Counted from the stretch's first letter, positions 15,089-25,091 are shown. The stretch is DNA of 64,000 bases from Trichococcus ilyis (GCF_900109135.1 NZ_FNYT01000013.1:23251-87250), one strand, 5' to 3'. Made by a program: numbers and translations. The notes: generated by a model not told the origin, from the letters alone.

Positions 15089-15271
15089 ATGGAGACAGAA
15101 AATTGGGTCCAGGAACGGCTGGATTGTTTGATTGAGGCAAGCAGAGATTACCGCCAAAAAGCGCTCTTCCAGGAAACCAAAAAATTGTTCCAAGAGCAGT
15201 ACCAACGGATAGAGCAGATGCAAGGCGAACTGGACGGGCGGATGTGGAGCCCGAAAGAGTGGTCAGATTAG
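15089..15271 (+). CDS. Small uncharacterised protein (60 residues)
   Basis: The gene begins 21 bp after the oxidoreductase, with a GCGAGGGG ribosome site, and ends just before a strong bidirectional terminator. The product is highly charged and predicted helical (acidic and basic residues alternate through ...YRQKALFQETKKLFQEQYQRIEQMQ), with no membrane segment, cysteine or known motif. I do not recognise it. Position, ribosome site and codon usage support a real gene in the same transcript. Confidence 0.6.
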   Translation: METENWVQERLDCLIEASRDYRQKALFQETKKLFQEQYQRIEQMQGELDGRMWSPKEWSD

Positions 15272-15282
15272 AAACGCAAGAA

Positions 15283-15324
15283 AAATAGAGGACAGCTGAG
15301 CTAATGTTCAGCTGTCCTCTATTT
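15283..15324. terminator. Bidirectional terminator
   Basis: AAATAGAGGACAGCTGA pairs perfectly with its complement over 17 bp around an 8-nt loop. A-rich and T-rich flanks on both sides let it serve the plus-strand small gene and the minus-strand GNAT gene. Confidence 0.9.
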
Positions 15325-15331
15325 GTATGGA

Positions 15332-15871
15332 TCAATTTGTTGGCGTTAGCGGGTACTGATAGACATAGTCGTCCATCACGAAGCCGCCTCCGATAGGGGA
15401 GACGATGGATTCGGTACGCACAAAACCGTATTTTTCATAGAATGCGATCGAACCTTCGTTATGCTTGTTGACGGTAAGCTCCAGCGCTTTTTTCTTTTCC
15501 TTTTTGGCCAGCTCGACCATTTGTTCCATGATTTGGTAGGCATACCCTTTCCCGCGGGCTTCCTTCAGCAAGTAAAGCTTGCTGATGAAGAGGTTATCCT
15601 GCCGAAGCTGAATCGCCAGATACCCGGCTGATTGGCCTTCGCTTTTGATGAGGAAATAATCCAATTTGCCTATTTCGATATCCTTTTCCATGTTGGCTTT
15701 GGACTGGATATTCTCCAGCATATAGGCAACCTGTTCCGGTCCGAGGACCGGCAGATAGTATTCGTGCCAAATGATGTCAGCCAAGCGGGAGAGCTCGTTG
15801 ATCTGCTCCAGGCTTTCCACAGGTTCCAGTCGCAGTGACATTTCACGCGAAAAAATCTCTGGGCTTGTCAT
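15332..15871 (-). CDS. GNAT-family N-acetyltransferase
   Basis: A 179-residue protein with the acetyl-CoA-binding motif A, LYLLKEARGKGYAYQIMEQMVELAKKEKKK (Q/R-x-x-G-x-G/A type) at about 100-128, then motif B NEGSIAFYEKYGFVRTES at about 143-160. The substrate is unknown. Its ATG lies 1 bp after the tyrS stop codon on the same strand, so it is translationally coupled to tyrS and shares its T-box-controlled transcript. Confidence 0.88.
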   Translation of the reverse strand: MTSPEIFSREMSLRLEPVESLEQINELSRLADIIWHEYYLPVLGPEQVAYMLENIQSKANMEKDIEIGKLDYFLIKSEGQSAGYLAIQLRQDNLFISKLYLLKEARGKGYAYQIMEQMVELAKKEKKKALELTVNKHNEGSIAFYEKYGFVRTESIVSPIGGGFVMDDYVYQYPLTPTN

Positions 15872-15872
15872 A

Positions 15873-17135
15873 TCACGCCACCAACTTTACCAGGAAATAT
15901 TTCTTTTTGCCGCGGCGCACCAGGATGAAGCGGCCTTCGAAAGAATTAGCGGCAGTGATGACGAAATCCAAATCGGTGACTTTATCGCCGTTGATGGAGA
16001 TGGCGCCGTTCTGGATGTCTTCGCGTGACTGGCGGCGTGAAGGTTCGATGCCCAAGTCCACCAACCAAGTGACCAAGTCCTGTTCTTTCAGGTCGGATTC
16101 GAAAGTAGGCATATTTTTGAAGCCTTCAGCGATTTCGTCCGCTGTCAATTCCTTCACCTCGCCGGTAAAAAGGGCTTCGGTGATCTTCAATGCATCCGCC
16201 AAGGCCTGTTCGCTGTGGACGAAACGCGTCATTTCAGCCGCCAAAACTTTTTGGGCTTCGCGTTTGTGCGGTTCGGTTTCGACTTTTTCGGCCAGGGCAT
16301 CGATTTCTTCCTTCGTCAGGAATGTGAAGTATTTCAGGTATTTGATGACATCGCGGTCATCCTGGTTCACCCAGAACTGGTAAAATTCATAAGGCGTTGT
16401 CTTTTTCGGGTCCAACCAGACCGCACCGCCGGCGGTCTTGCCGAATTTAGTGCCGTCCGCTTTCAGCATCAACGGGATCGTCAAACCGAAGGCCTTTGCT
16501 TCCGCGCCTTCTTTTTTGCGGATCAGATCCAAGCCGGCAGTGATGTTGCCCCATTGATCCTGACCGCCAATCTGCAGGTTGACGCCCTCATTCTGGAAGA
16601 GGTGCAGGAAGTCCATGGATTGCAGGATTTGGTAAGTGAATTCCGTAAAGGAAATGCCGGTCTCCAGACGGCTGGCTACGATGTCTTTGGCCAACATCGT
16701 ATTGATGTTGAAATTTTTGCCGAAGTCGCGCAGGAAATCCAACAAAGTCAAGTCTTTTGTCCAATCGTAGTTATTGACGAGACGGATGTCCGCCGAACTG
16801 TCTGACAGGAACAGTTTTTTCATTTGCGCAGTCAGGGCATTCGCATTCTGGACAATCTGATCCATCGATTGCAGCACGCGTTCTTCGCTCTTTCCGCTTG
16901 GATCACCGATCGATCCGGTAGCGCCGCCGATCAAGATGACGGGTCTGTGGCCCGCCAACTGGAATCTTTTCAATACAATGAAGGGAATCAAGTGCCCGAT
17001 GTGCAGGCTGTCGCCGGTAGGGTCAACGCCGCAATACAGCCCGATCTGCTCCTCCTCCGTCAGTTTCCGCAAGCCTTCCGCATCCGTTTGTTGGTTGATG
17101 GCACCGCGCCAATCCAATTCTTCAATGATATTCAT
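15873..17135 (-). CDS. tyrS: Tyrosyl-tRNA synthetase
   Basis: The start chosen is the ATG at 17135, eight bases after AAAGGAA, giving the standard 420 residues beginning MNIIEELDWRG; a longer frame upstream lacks a ribosome site. This class I synthetase has HIGH at residues 45-48 (GDSLHIGHLIP), the KMSKS-equivalent KFGKT around 230, and a C-terminal S4-like RNA-binding domain from about 350 (SREDIQNGAISINGDKV). It charges tRNA-Tyr in the cytosol. A T-box leader directly upstream links expression to uncharged tRNA-Tyr. Confidence 0.97.
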   Translation of the reverse strand: MNIIEELDWRGAINQQTDAEGLRKLTEEEQIGLYCGVDPTGDSLHIGHLIPFIVLKRFQLAGHRPVILIGGATGSIGDPSGKSEERVLQSMDQIVQNANALTAQMKKLFLSDSSADIRLVNNYDWTKDLTLLDFLRDFGKNFNINTMLAKDIVASRLETGISFTEFTYQILQSMDFLHLFQNEGVNLQIGGQDQWGNITAGLDLIRKKEGAEAKAFGLTIPLMLKADGTKFGKTAGGAVWLDPKKTTPYEFYQFWVNQDDRDVIKYLKYFTFLTKEEIDALAEKVETEPHKREAQKVLAAEMTRFVHSEQALADALKITEALFTGEVKELTADEIAEGFKNMPTFESDLKEQDLVTWLVDLGIEPSRRQSREDIQNGAISINGDKVTDLDFVITAANSFEGRFILVRRGKKKYFLVKLVA

Positions 17136-17169
17136 GTGGTTTGTTCCTTTCCTTGTAATATTTACATGC

Positions 17170-17441
17170 AAAAAAATCCCTGCCCCGACAAGAAATGCTT
17201 GTCAGGACAGGGACGATCGTTACCGTGTTACCACCCAGCTTGCAGAGCCGATCCGAAACGGACAGACTTTGCCACTCTGACATGTATCGTATGCCGGCCG
17301 CTTATGCGCATAAGAAAGCTCCAAAGTGTAATTCGAATCCGGGTTTGCATCAGCTTCCACCCACCGCTGACTCTCTAGAGGACAAGATCCCGTATCTACT
17401 GTCTTTTTCATTGCTTTTTGTGTTATTCGTGAATTGCCGTA
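17170..17441 (-). promoter_or_regulatory. T-box riboswitch leader of tyrS
   Basis: The leader carries the conserved T-box sequence GGGTGGTAACACGG (minus strand, plus-strand 17236-17223). It is followed by a terminator hairpin that ends in TTTTTTT (about 17213-17170) and competes with the antiterminator formed by the T-box. Stem I lies upstream; the TAC triplet in AATTACAC near 17328-17335 is a fitting tyrosine specifier. Uncharged tRNA-Tyr would pair with the specifier and the T-box bulge and allow read-through into tyrS and the GNAT gene. Confidence 0.9.
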
Positions 17442-17471
17442 AGTATAGCGCAGTGAAACTTTAAATGTCAA
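17442..17471 (-). promoter_or_regulatory. Promoter of the tyrS T-box transcript
   Basis: On the minus strand TTGACA (17471-17466) and TATACT (17447-17442) are 18 bp apart, just upstream of the T-box leader. Confidence 0.8.
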
Positions 17472-17493
17472 CTATGACAACAAAAAAAGTAAT

Positions 17494-17510
17494 GTTGCAG
17501 AAATGTTACA
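17494..17510. promoter_or_regulatory. Candidate WalR (YycF) box 1
   Basis: Read on the minus strand, TGTAAC-N5-TGCAAC is one base off the WalR consensus TGTWAH-N5-TGTWAH. It lies 62 bp upstream of a second, better box in front of a cell-wall hydrolase gene. Confidence 0.4.
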
Positions 17511-17571
17511 AAGCGGAAAAAGGCCTGAAATATTACTGAAAGCGCGGATTCGGACACATTTATCTTCCCGT

Positions 17572-17588
17572 TTTACAGAATTGTTACA
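17572..17588. promoter_or_regulatory. WalR (YycF) box 2
   Basis: Read on the minus strand, TGTAAC-AATTC-TGTAAA fits the WalR consensus TGTWAH-N5-TGTWAH fully. It is about 50 bp upstream of the promoter -10 of the NlpC/P60 gene, a normal activating position for WalRK, which controls peptidoglycan hydrolases of the CwlO/PcsB type in Firmicutes. Confidence 0.65.
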
Positions 17589-17633
17589 GTTAGGATACAA
17601 CTCGTCGAAACCGACTTAAACAAAAATAAACTA

Positions 17634-17642
17634 TGGTATGAT
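17634..17642 (+). promoter_or_regulatory. Extended -10 promoter of the cell-wall hydrolase gene
   Basis: TGG followed by TATGAT. No good -35 hexamer is visible 17 bp upstream, as expected for an activator-dependent promoter. Confidence 0.6.
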
Positions 17643-17738
17643 TCATTATGTTGATGAATCTTAAGAAAAACTATAAAAAGTTAAAAGATATATAAGGATT
17701 ATAACTTAGACAATCGAATGTAAGTGGAGGAATTAGAC

Positions 17739-19037
17739 TTGAAGAAGAAATTAGTGGCTATCGCATTAGCAGGTACGATCCTTGCAACAAGTGTAGTAAC
17801 GCCTTTTACAGCTCAAGCAGATGAAATCTTAACGAAAATCCAACAGCAGGAAACTAAAATTTCCGAATTGGACAGCAAACAAACTAGTGCGGAAGAAAAT
17901 TTGTCCGCAATCACAGCAGAAATCGACGCAGCCGAGAACAGAGCAGAAACGCTGTTGGCAAACCGCGTGAAGACACAAGATGAAATTGTTGCTTTGCAGG
18001 AAGAAATTGCCGATTTGCAAGTTGTCATCGCGCAACGCGAAGAACAACTGGATGAACAAGCAAGATCCGTTCAGGTGAACGGTTCCAACCAGAACTATTT
18101 GAAATTTGTCGTATCATCAGAATCTTTTACAGATTTGGTGTCCCGCATCGACGTGGTATCGAAAATGGTTTCCGCTAATAAAGACTTGGTAGAACAGCAA
18201 GTTGCGGATCAAAAAGCGGTTGAAGACAAGAAAAATAAAACAGAAGATAATTTAAACAAAATCAATGCAATGGCCATGGAGTTGGAACAACTTAAAGGCA
18301 ATCTGCAAGTGAAGAGAATCGAACAAGAAAGCGCAGTGGCTGCTTTGGCTGCTGAAAAAGCAACAGCCGAATCCGACCGCCAAGCATTCTTGGCTCAAAA
18401 AGAGGAAGCTGATCAAAGAGCTGCCGCAGAGGCTGCTGCCATTGCCGCGGCTGAAGCTGCCACAACAACAGTAGCTGCTACAGCAGCAGAAGCAACTTCG
18501 CAGGAATCTGCTTCCTCCGTCGACATCGCTGCAAGCAGCGCGGTGGCAAGCTCCGAGGCGGCAGCTCCTGCCCAAACAGCTGTCAGCACTCCGGTTGTAA
18601 ATGCAACTCCTGCTGAAACGCCGGCGCCAGCTGCACCAGTCGTCAGCACTCCAGTCGTGACGGCACCTGCATTGTCTGCACCAACTGGGGATGTTATTTC
18701 CATCGCAGCGCAGTATATCGGCGTTCCTTATGTTTGGGGCGGGAAAACACCTTCAGGCTTTGACTGCTCAGGCTTCACCGCTTATGTCTTCAGAGAAGCA
18801 TACGGCATCGAAATCGGCGGCTACACAGTTCCTCAAGAAAATTCCGGCACGCAGATTGCTGTATCCGCAGCACAACCCGGCGACTTGATTTTCTGGGGTT
18901 CAAGAGGAGCAACTTATCACGTAGCGATCTACGTAGGCGGCGGACAATACATCCACGCTCCGGCACCAGGCCAAACCGTCACTTATTCTTCTTACAACCT
19001 GTCCGGCGCAGCATTCGCCGTCCGTGTTGCGAGATAA
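17739..19037 (+). CDS. Secreted NlpC/P60 peptidoglycan hydrolase with coiled-coil domain (PcsB/CwlO-like)
   Basis: The start is taken as the TTG at 17739, eight bases after GGAGG; the GTG at 17724 would precede the ribosome site. The 432-residue protein has a signal peptide (KKKLVAIALAGTILATSV, cleavage after PFTAQA near residue 27). A long coiled-coil domain follows, about 28-230, as in PcsB and CwlO. An Ala/Pro/Thr-rich low-complexity linker spans about 235-315, and a C-terminal NlpC/P60 domain has catalytic Cys in GFDCSGF and His in YHVAIYVGGG. It should act as a D,L-endopeptidase at the cell surface, possibly under FtsEX control through the coiled coil. WalR-type boxes upstream support regulation by WalRK. 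Confidence 0.92.
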   Translation: MKKKLVAIALAGTILATSVVTPFTAQADEILTKIQQQETKISELDSKQTSAEENLSAITAEIDAAENRAETLLANRVKTQDEIVALQEEIADLQVVIAQREEQLDEQARSVQVNGSNQNYLKFVVSSESFTDLVSRIDVVSKMVSANKDLVEQQVADQKAVEDKKNKTEDNLNKINAMAMELEQLKGNLQVKRIEQESAVAALAAEKATAESDRQAFLAQKEEADQRAAAEAAAIAAAEAATTTVAATAAEATSQESASSVDIAASSAVASSEAAAPAQTAVSTPVVNATPAETPAPAAPVVSTPVVTAPALSAPTGDVISIAAQYIGVPYVWGGKTPSGFDCSGFTAYVFREAYGIEIGGYTVPQENSGTQIAVSAAQPGDLIFWGSRGATYHVAIYVGGGQYIHAPAPGQTVTYSSYNLSGAAFAVRVAR

Positions 19038-19049
19038 TCCGACAAACAC

Positions 19050-19077
19050 AAGACAGTCCTCCGGGGCTGTCTTTTTT
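19050..19077 (+). terminator. Terminator of the NlpC/P60 gene
   Basis: AAGACAG and CTGTCTT frame a short partly paired loop, followed by T residues. Confidence 0.75.
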
Positions 19078-19100
19078 CGTATCTAGCGGGTGGGAATCGG

Positions 19101-19131
19101 TTGACTTTGACGCAGCGTCAAGGTGTATGAT
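19101..19131 (+). promoter_or_regulatory. MerR-type promoter with operator in a 19-bp spacer
   Basis: TTGACT (19101-19106) and TATGAT (19126-19131) are 19 bp apart. The spacer contains the perfect palindrome TTGACGCAGCGTCAA (19107-19121). An overlong 19-bp spacer holding the operator is the hallmark of MerR-family activation by DNA distortion, so the adjacent regulator most likely autoactivates from here. Confidence 0.85.
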
Positions 19132-19152
19132 GGAATCATCGGAGGGGATCGG

Positions 19153-19914
19153 ATGGAGTATACAATCCAAAAATTGAGCCGGCTGGCCGGTGTCAGCACG
19201 AGAACACTGCGCTTCTATGATGAAATCGGCCTGCTGAAGCCCAAACGGACCAGTTCCTCCGGCTACCGCATCTACGGGGAGGCGGAGGTGGGCAGGCTGC
19301 AGCAAATTCTGTTCTTCAAACAATTGTCCTTTTCGCTTGAAGAGATCAAGAAAGCGATGGATGATCCGGAATATGATGCGGAACGGGCACTGCTCGCCCA
19401 TCGGCAGGCCCTGTTGGAGAAAAAGGAAGAGATCGAATTGCTGATCCGGACAGTGGATGCTACACTGGACGAAAAAAGAGGAGGCAAGCAAATGAGCGCC
19501 AAAGAAAAGTTTGAAGGATTAAAAAGGGAGCTGCTTGACGAGAACGAAAACCGCTATGGAAAGGAAACCCGCGAAAAATATGGGGAGGAGACCATCAGGG
19601 CTTCCAAAAAGCAGTTTGTAGGAATGAGCGAAGCTGATTTTGACGCGATGCAGGATACAGCGGCGCGCTTGCAGGAGATGCTGACGGAGGCGATGGCTAC
19701 AGGCGACGCCAACGGAGAAATGGCGCTGGCGGTTGCCGCGTTGCACAAACAGTGGCTGAGCTATACTTGGCCGTCGTACTCGCCGGAAGCGCATCGCGGA
19801 TTGGCACAGATGTATGTCGATGACGAACGGTTCACGGCTTACTATGACAATGCCTCGGGCAAAGGGGCCGCCGCATTTTTGCGGGATGCAATCTACAACT
19901 ATACTGATAAGTGA
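19153..19914 (+). CDS. MerR-family regulator with TipAS antibiotic-sensing domain
   Basis: The ATG at 19153 follows GGAGGGG and gives a 253-residue protein starting MEYTIQKLSRLAGVSTRTLRFYDEIGLL, the canonical MerR winged helix-turn-helix (about 1-70). A dimerising coiled coil follows to about 115. The C-terminal half (about 120-253, ...KYGEETIRASKKQFVGMSEADFD... and ...HKQWLSYTWPSYSPEAHRGLAQMYVDDERFTAYYD...) is a TipAS domain, which in TipAL/Mta/SkgA proteins binds thiopeptides or other drugs. No efflux gene lies next to it, so the regulon must be elsewhere; autoregulation is supported by its promoter. Confidence 0.92.
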   Translation: MEYTIQKLSRLAGVSTRTLRFYDEIGLLKPKRTSSSGYRIYGEAEVGRLQQILFFKQLSFSLEEIKKAMDDPEYDAERALLAHRQALLEKKEEIELLIRTVDATLDEKRGGKQMSAKEKFEGLKRELLDENENRYGKETREKYGEETIRASKKQFVGMSEADFDAMQDTAARLQEMLTEAMATGDANGEMALAVAALHKQWLSYTWPSYSPEAHRGLAQMYVDDERFTAYYDNASGKGAAAFLRDAIYNYTDK

Positions 19915-19938
19915 CAAATGCTGAATAAAGTTGGAGAG

Positions 19939-19970
19939 GCCGGGAGCTGTAATGTGCTTGCGGCTTTTTT
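19939..19970 (+). terminator. Terminator after the MerR/TipAS gene
   Basis: GCCGGGAGC pairs imperfectly with GCTTGCGGC over an 8-nt loop, followed by six T residues. Confidence 0.7.
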
Positions 19971-20094
19971 GTGAGTGCATCCGAACGTGGCGGTGAAGGC
20001 GCCGTGTTACCGCATGTTTCGAATTTCGCCCCCAAATCCTTGACTTTTGTGGTAGAATGGTACGGTAAGTTGCGTACATTCGCAAAGAACTTAG

Positions 20095-22134
<2,040 letters not shown>

Positions 22135-22259
22135 GGATTTTTGGGATTCGAAGGAGGCCGGGACACCTGTTCCGGACTCCTTTGTCAATTTACTCTGCGG
22201 AAGAACCAGGGGAGGCAATGCACAGCAAAACACTTCCCGCGGGAACCGGAAAGGACACT

Positions 22260-23042
22260 ATGGATAAACTATTATTTGATACACACACTCACCTGAATGT
22301 CGACGCTTTTGCGGAGGATGCGGATGCGGCAATCGGAAGGGCGCTGGAAGCAGGGGTCGGAAGATTTGCGGTTGTGGGCTTCGATGCAGAAACCATAAAA
22401 AAATCACTCGAATTGAGCGAACAATATCCTGAAATTTACAGCATCATCGGCTGGCACCCTACAGAAGCAGCGAGCTACACTGCTGCAGTGGAAGACAGCC
22501 TGATGGCGCTGCTCGAAGAAAAAAAGGTCGTGGCTATGGGTGAAATGGGTCTGGACTACCACTGGGACACAGCGCCACATGATGTCCAAGCCAAAGTTTT
22601 CCGGAGACAAATCGCGATCGCCAAAGAATTGGAGCTGCCAATCAGCATCCATATGCGCGACGCCATCGAAGACACGTACCGCATTCTGAAGGAAGAGGGC
22701 GTCCGCGACATCGGCGGCATCATGCACAGTTACAGCGGGGATGTAAACTACATGAAGAAGTTTTTGGATCTGGGTATGCACATTTCAATCAGCGGCGTGG
22801 TGACCTTCAAAAAGGCGACCGAAGTCCATGAAGTGGCCAGAGTCGTTCCGATCGAGCGACTCCTGGTTGAAACCGATGCGCCTTATTTGGCTCCCGTCCC
22901 GTTCCGCGGCAAGCGGAACGAGCCGGCCTATGTTCGCTACGTTGCCGAAAAGATTGCGGAATTGCGCGGGCAGACCTTTGAGCAGATTGCGTTGCAGACA
23001 ACCAAAAACGCGAATAGATTATTTGGGTTGGATACGGAATGA
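22260..23042 (+). CDS. tatD: TatD-family metal-dependent deoxyribonuclease
   Basis: The start is the ATG at 22260 behind GGAAAGG, giving 260 residues that begin MDKLLFDTHTHLN; a longer in-frame start at 22182 has no ribosome site and overlaps nothing useful. Metal ligands are seen in FDTHTHLN (His8, His10), GEMGLDYH (Glu near 94), ISIHMRDA, IMHSYSG and ETDAPYLAP (Asp near 206). TatD enzymes are 3'-5' exonucleases acting in DNA quality control. The stop overlaps the rnmV start (ATGA). Confidence 0.94.
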   Translation: MDKLLFDTHTHLNVDAFAEDADAAIGRALEAGVGRFAVVGFDAETIKKSLELSEQYPEIYSIIGWHPTEAASYTAAVEDSLMALLEEKKVVAMGEMGLDYHWDTAPHDVQAKVFRRQIAIAKELELPISIHMRDAIEDTYRILKEEGVRDIGGIMHSYSGDVNYMKKFLDLGMHISISGVVTFKKATEVHEVARVVPIERLLVETDAPYLAPVPFRGKRNEPAYVRYVAEKIAELRGQTFEQIALQTTKNANRLFGLDTE

Positions 23043-23638
23043 AAATAGAAGAGATTATAGTGGTAGAAGGAAAAGACGACACCAACCGCATCAAACAAGC
23101 GGTTGAGGCCGATACGATCGAAACGAACGGATCGGCAATCAACGAAGAAACATTGCAGCTGATTGCCCATGCGCAGGCGACCCGGGGCGTCATCATCTTC
23201 ACCGATCCGGATTATCCGGGCGGCAAAATCCGCGAAACAATCGTGCAACGGATTCCCGGTGTCAAGCAGGCGTTCCTGCGGAAAGCGGATGCGCAGTCCC
23301 CGAAAGGCGGAAGCCTTGGGATCGAGCATGCCTCCCCGGAGATCATCAGGGAAGCGTTGCGGAACGTCTATACGCAACGGCAAACGGAAACAAGCGATAT
23401 CGACAGGAAATTTCTGGACGAATGGCACTTGGTCGGTCACGCGGACTCAGCGCGCTACCGCGAATTGCTGGGGGATGCTCTGGGGATCGGACATACGAAC
23501 GGGAAACAGTTACTGAAACGTCTGCGCATGTTCCAACTGGGAAAAGAAGATGTCAACGCTGCAATGATGGCCATTTTGCAGGAATTGGAAGAAAAGGATA
23601 GCCTGACCGCATTGCGGCAGGAGGAGGAAAACAGATGA
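23039..23638 (+). CDS. rnmV: Ribonuclease M5
   Basis: A 199-residue Toprim-domain nuclease that matures the 5S rRNA 3' and 5' ends in Firmicutes. The Toprim signatures are IIVVEGKDDTNRIKQAV at 6-22 (catalytic Glu) and FTDPDYPGGKIR (DxD-type) near 58-69; a C-terminal RNA-binding helical part includes GLGDALGIGHTNGKQLLKRL-like sequence. Its start overlaps tatD and its stop overlaps ksgA by 4 bp each, so the three are translationally coupled. Confidence 0.95.
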   Translation: MKIEEIIVVEGKDDTNRIKQAVEADTIETNGSAINEETLQLIAHAQATRGVIIFTDPDYPGGKIRETIVQRIPGVKQAFLRKADAQSPKGGSLGIEHASPEIIREALRNVYTQRQTETSDIDRKFLDEWHLVGHADSARYRELLGDALGIGHTNGKQLLKRLRMFQLGKEDVNAAMMAILQELEEKDSLTALRQEEENR

Positions 23639-24546
23639 GTGCATTAGAACACCATAAGGATATAGCAACACCAAGCAGGACGAACGCCATCCTGAAAAAA
23701 TACCACCTGACCATGAAGAAGAGTCTGGGCCAAAATTTTTTGGTGGAACCGAATATTTTGACGAAGATGCTGGCGGCGGCGGGCATCGATAAAAACACCA
23801 ATGCAATCGAAATCGGGCCCGGTATCGGAGCGCTGACGGAGCGTCTTGCCAGAGATGCCAAAAAAGTAGTGGCGTTTGAAGTGGACAGACGGTTGGCGCC
23901 GATCCTGAAGACGGAACTTGCGGCTTATGATAATATCGAAATCATTTTTCAGGATATTCTGCAGGCGAATGTTCCGCAAGTCATCGAGGAGCATTTTGAT
24001 CCGGCTGATCGATTGGTAGTGGCGGCGAATCTGCCTTACTACATCACAACGCCAATCATCATGAATTTCATCGAAACGGATTTGCCGATCGATACATTTG
24101 TGATGATGATGCAGAAGGAAGTGGCGCAGCGCATGACAGCGAAACCCGGAACGAAAGCGTACGGTTCTTTGACCATTGCGATCGACTATTACACGCAAGC
24201 TGAGATAGCCTTCATCGTTCCAAAGACTGTGTTCGTTCCGCAACCGAATGTCGACTCGGCCATCCTGAAGCTGCAGCGTCGAGCCGAACCAAAAGTGAAG
24301 GTTACGGATGAGAAATTCTTTTTTGATTTGGTCCGTGCCAGTTTCAATCAGCGCAGAAAAACGCTCTGGAACAATCTGCAGTCCCGCTACGGAAAAACGG
24401 AAGAGATAAAGGCAGCTTTGTCAGCTGGTCTTGAAGAGGCCGGCATCGAGCCTTCAAAACGGGCAGAAACCTTGAGCATAGAACAATTTGCGGATCTTGC
24501 GAATGCGCTGGCCAAATATTTGGTTGATCAAAAATCGACTGGATGA
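23635..24546 (+). CDS. rsmA: 16S rRNA (adenine1518-N6/adenine1519-N6)-dimethyltransferase
   Basis: A 303-residue KsgA/RsmA. The SAM-binding motif EIGPGIGALTERLA is at about 61-74, and the catalytic NLPYYITTPII (NLPY) is near 131. It dimethylates the two adenines in helix 45 of 16S rRNA late in 30S assembly. AGGAGG precedes the ATG, which overlaps the rnmV stop. It is the last gene of the metG cluster. Confidence 0.96.
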   Translation: MSALEHHKDIATPSRTNAILKKYHLTMKKSLGQNFLVEPNILTKMLAAAGIDKNTNAIEIGPGIGALTERLARDAKKVVAFEVDRRLAPILKTELAAYDNIEIIFQDILQANVPQVIEEHFDPADRLVVAANLPYYITTPIIMNFIETDLPIDTFVMMMQKEVAQRMTAKPGTKAYGSLTIAIDYYTQAEIAFIVPKTVFVPQPNVDSAILKLQRRAEPKVKVTDEKFFFDLVRASFNQRRKTLWNNLQSRYGKTEEIKAALSAGLEEAGIEPSKRAETLSIEQFADLANALAKYLVDQKSTG

Positions 24547-24721
24547 TTGCCTGGTGTTTTCGCCTTTGCAGCCACCTTCATGATGGCATCCGCGCCGCCT
24601 TGTTGCAGCGGTTCAGCGTGGAAGGTGGCGCAGATGCCGTTCAAATTTTGGTCCTGCAGGTTTACTAAAAAAGGATTAAAAAAGTCCGTAAGATTTCTTT
24701 AAAGTTTTATTCGTTTCATAG
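24547..24721. other. Intergenic stretch with interleaved complementary segments
   Basis: No gene is supported. GCCACCTTC (24571-24579) can pair with GAAGGTGGC (24621-24629), and GGCATC (24585-24590) with GATGCC (24633-24638), an order that forms a pseudoknot rather than a nested hairpin. The patch is GC-rich compared with its flanks. The minus strand is open for 56 codons (24698-24528) but has no usable start. Confidence 0.5.
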
Positions 24722-24778
24722 TTGCGTGCATACGTCCTCTGTGATATACTTGTTAATTTAATTTATCTGTGTTATACT
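24722..24778 (+). promoter_or_regulatory. Tandem promoters of veg
   Basis: P1 is TTGCGT (24722-24727), 17 bp, TATACT (24745-24750). P2 is TTGTTA (24750-24755), 17 bp, TATACT (24773-24778). The P1 -10 and the P2 -35 share one base, so polymerase at one site would exclude the other. Confidence 0.7.
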
Positions 24779-24801
24779 GTTCTTTAGTGAGGTGAAACAG
24801 A

Positions 24802-25035
24802 ATGCCGGATAATTTGAGTCAGATTAAGGAACAACTGGAATGTCACTTAGGCCAAAAAGTTATGCTGACTGCGCAAGCAGGACGCAAACGCAAGACGGAA
24901 CGAAAAGGTATTTTGCGGGAAACGTATCATGCTGTATTTGTGGTTGATCTAGACCAAAATGAAAATGCATTTGAACGTGTATCATACAGTTATGCAGATG
25001 TTTTAACCGAAGCTGTAGAGATTTTATTTTTATGA
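24802..25035 (+). CDS. veg: Veg protein
   Basis: A 77-residue protein of the conserved Veg family (DUF1021), start MPDNLSQIKEQLECHLGQKVMLTAQAGRKRKTERKG followed by a short beta-rich SH3-like barrel. In Bacillus subtilis the gene occupies the same position after ksgA, is transcribed from one of the strongest known promoters, and affects biofilm formation. The molecular role is unsettled. A GAGGTG ribosome site and a terminator frame it as a single gene. Confidence 0.93.
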   Translation: MPDNLSQIKEQLECHLGQKVMLTAQAGRKRKTERKGILRETYHAVFVVDLDQNENAFERVSYSYADVLTEAVEILFL

Positions 25036-25091
25036 TGAAGAAAAATGCCAGTACGCTTAAAGTATGAAAGAACTTATTCCAAATAAATCAA

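Noticed and set aside
17220..17471. 83-codon minus-strand frame upstream of tyrS
   Set aside because: It coincides with the T-box leader and its promoter, which explain the sequence better.
20040..20068. TTGACT upstream of metG as a promoter
   Set aside because: The nearest -10-like hexamer (TAGAAT) is only 7 bp away and nothing fits at 16-18 bp.
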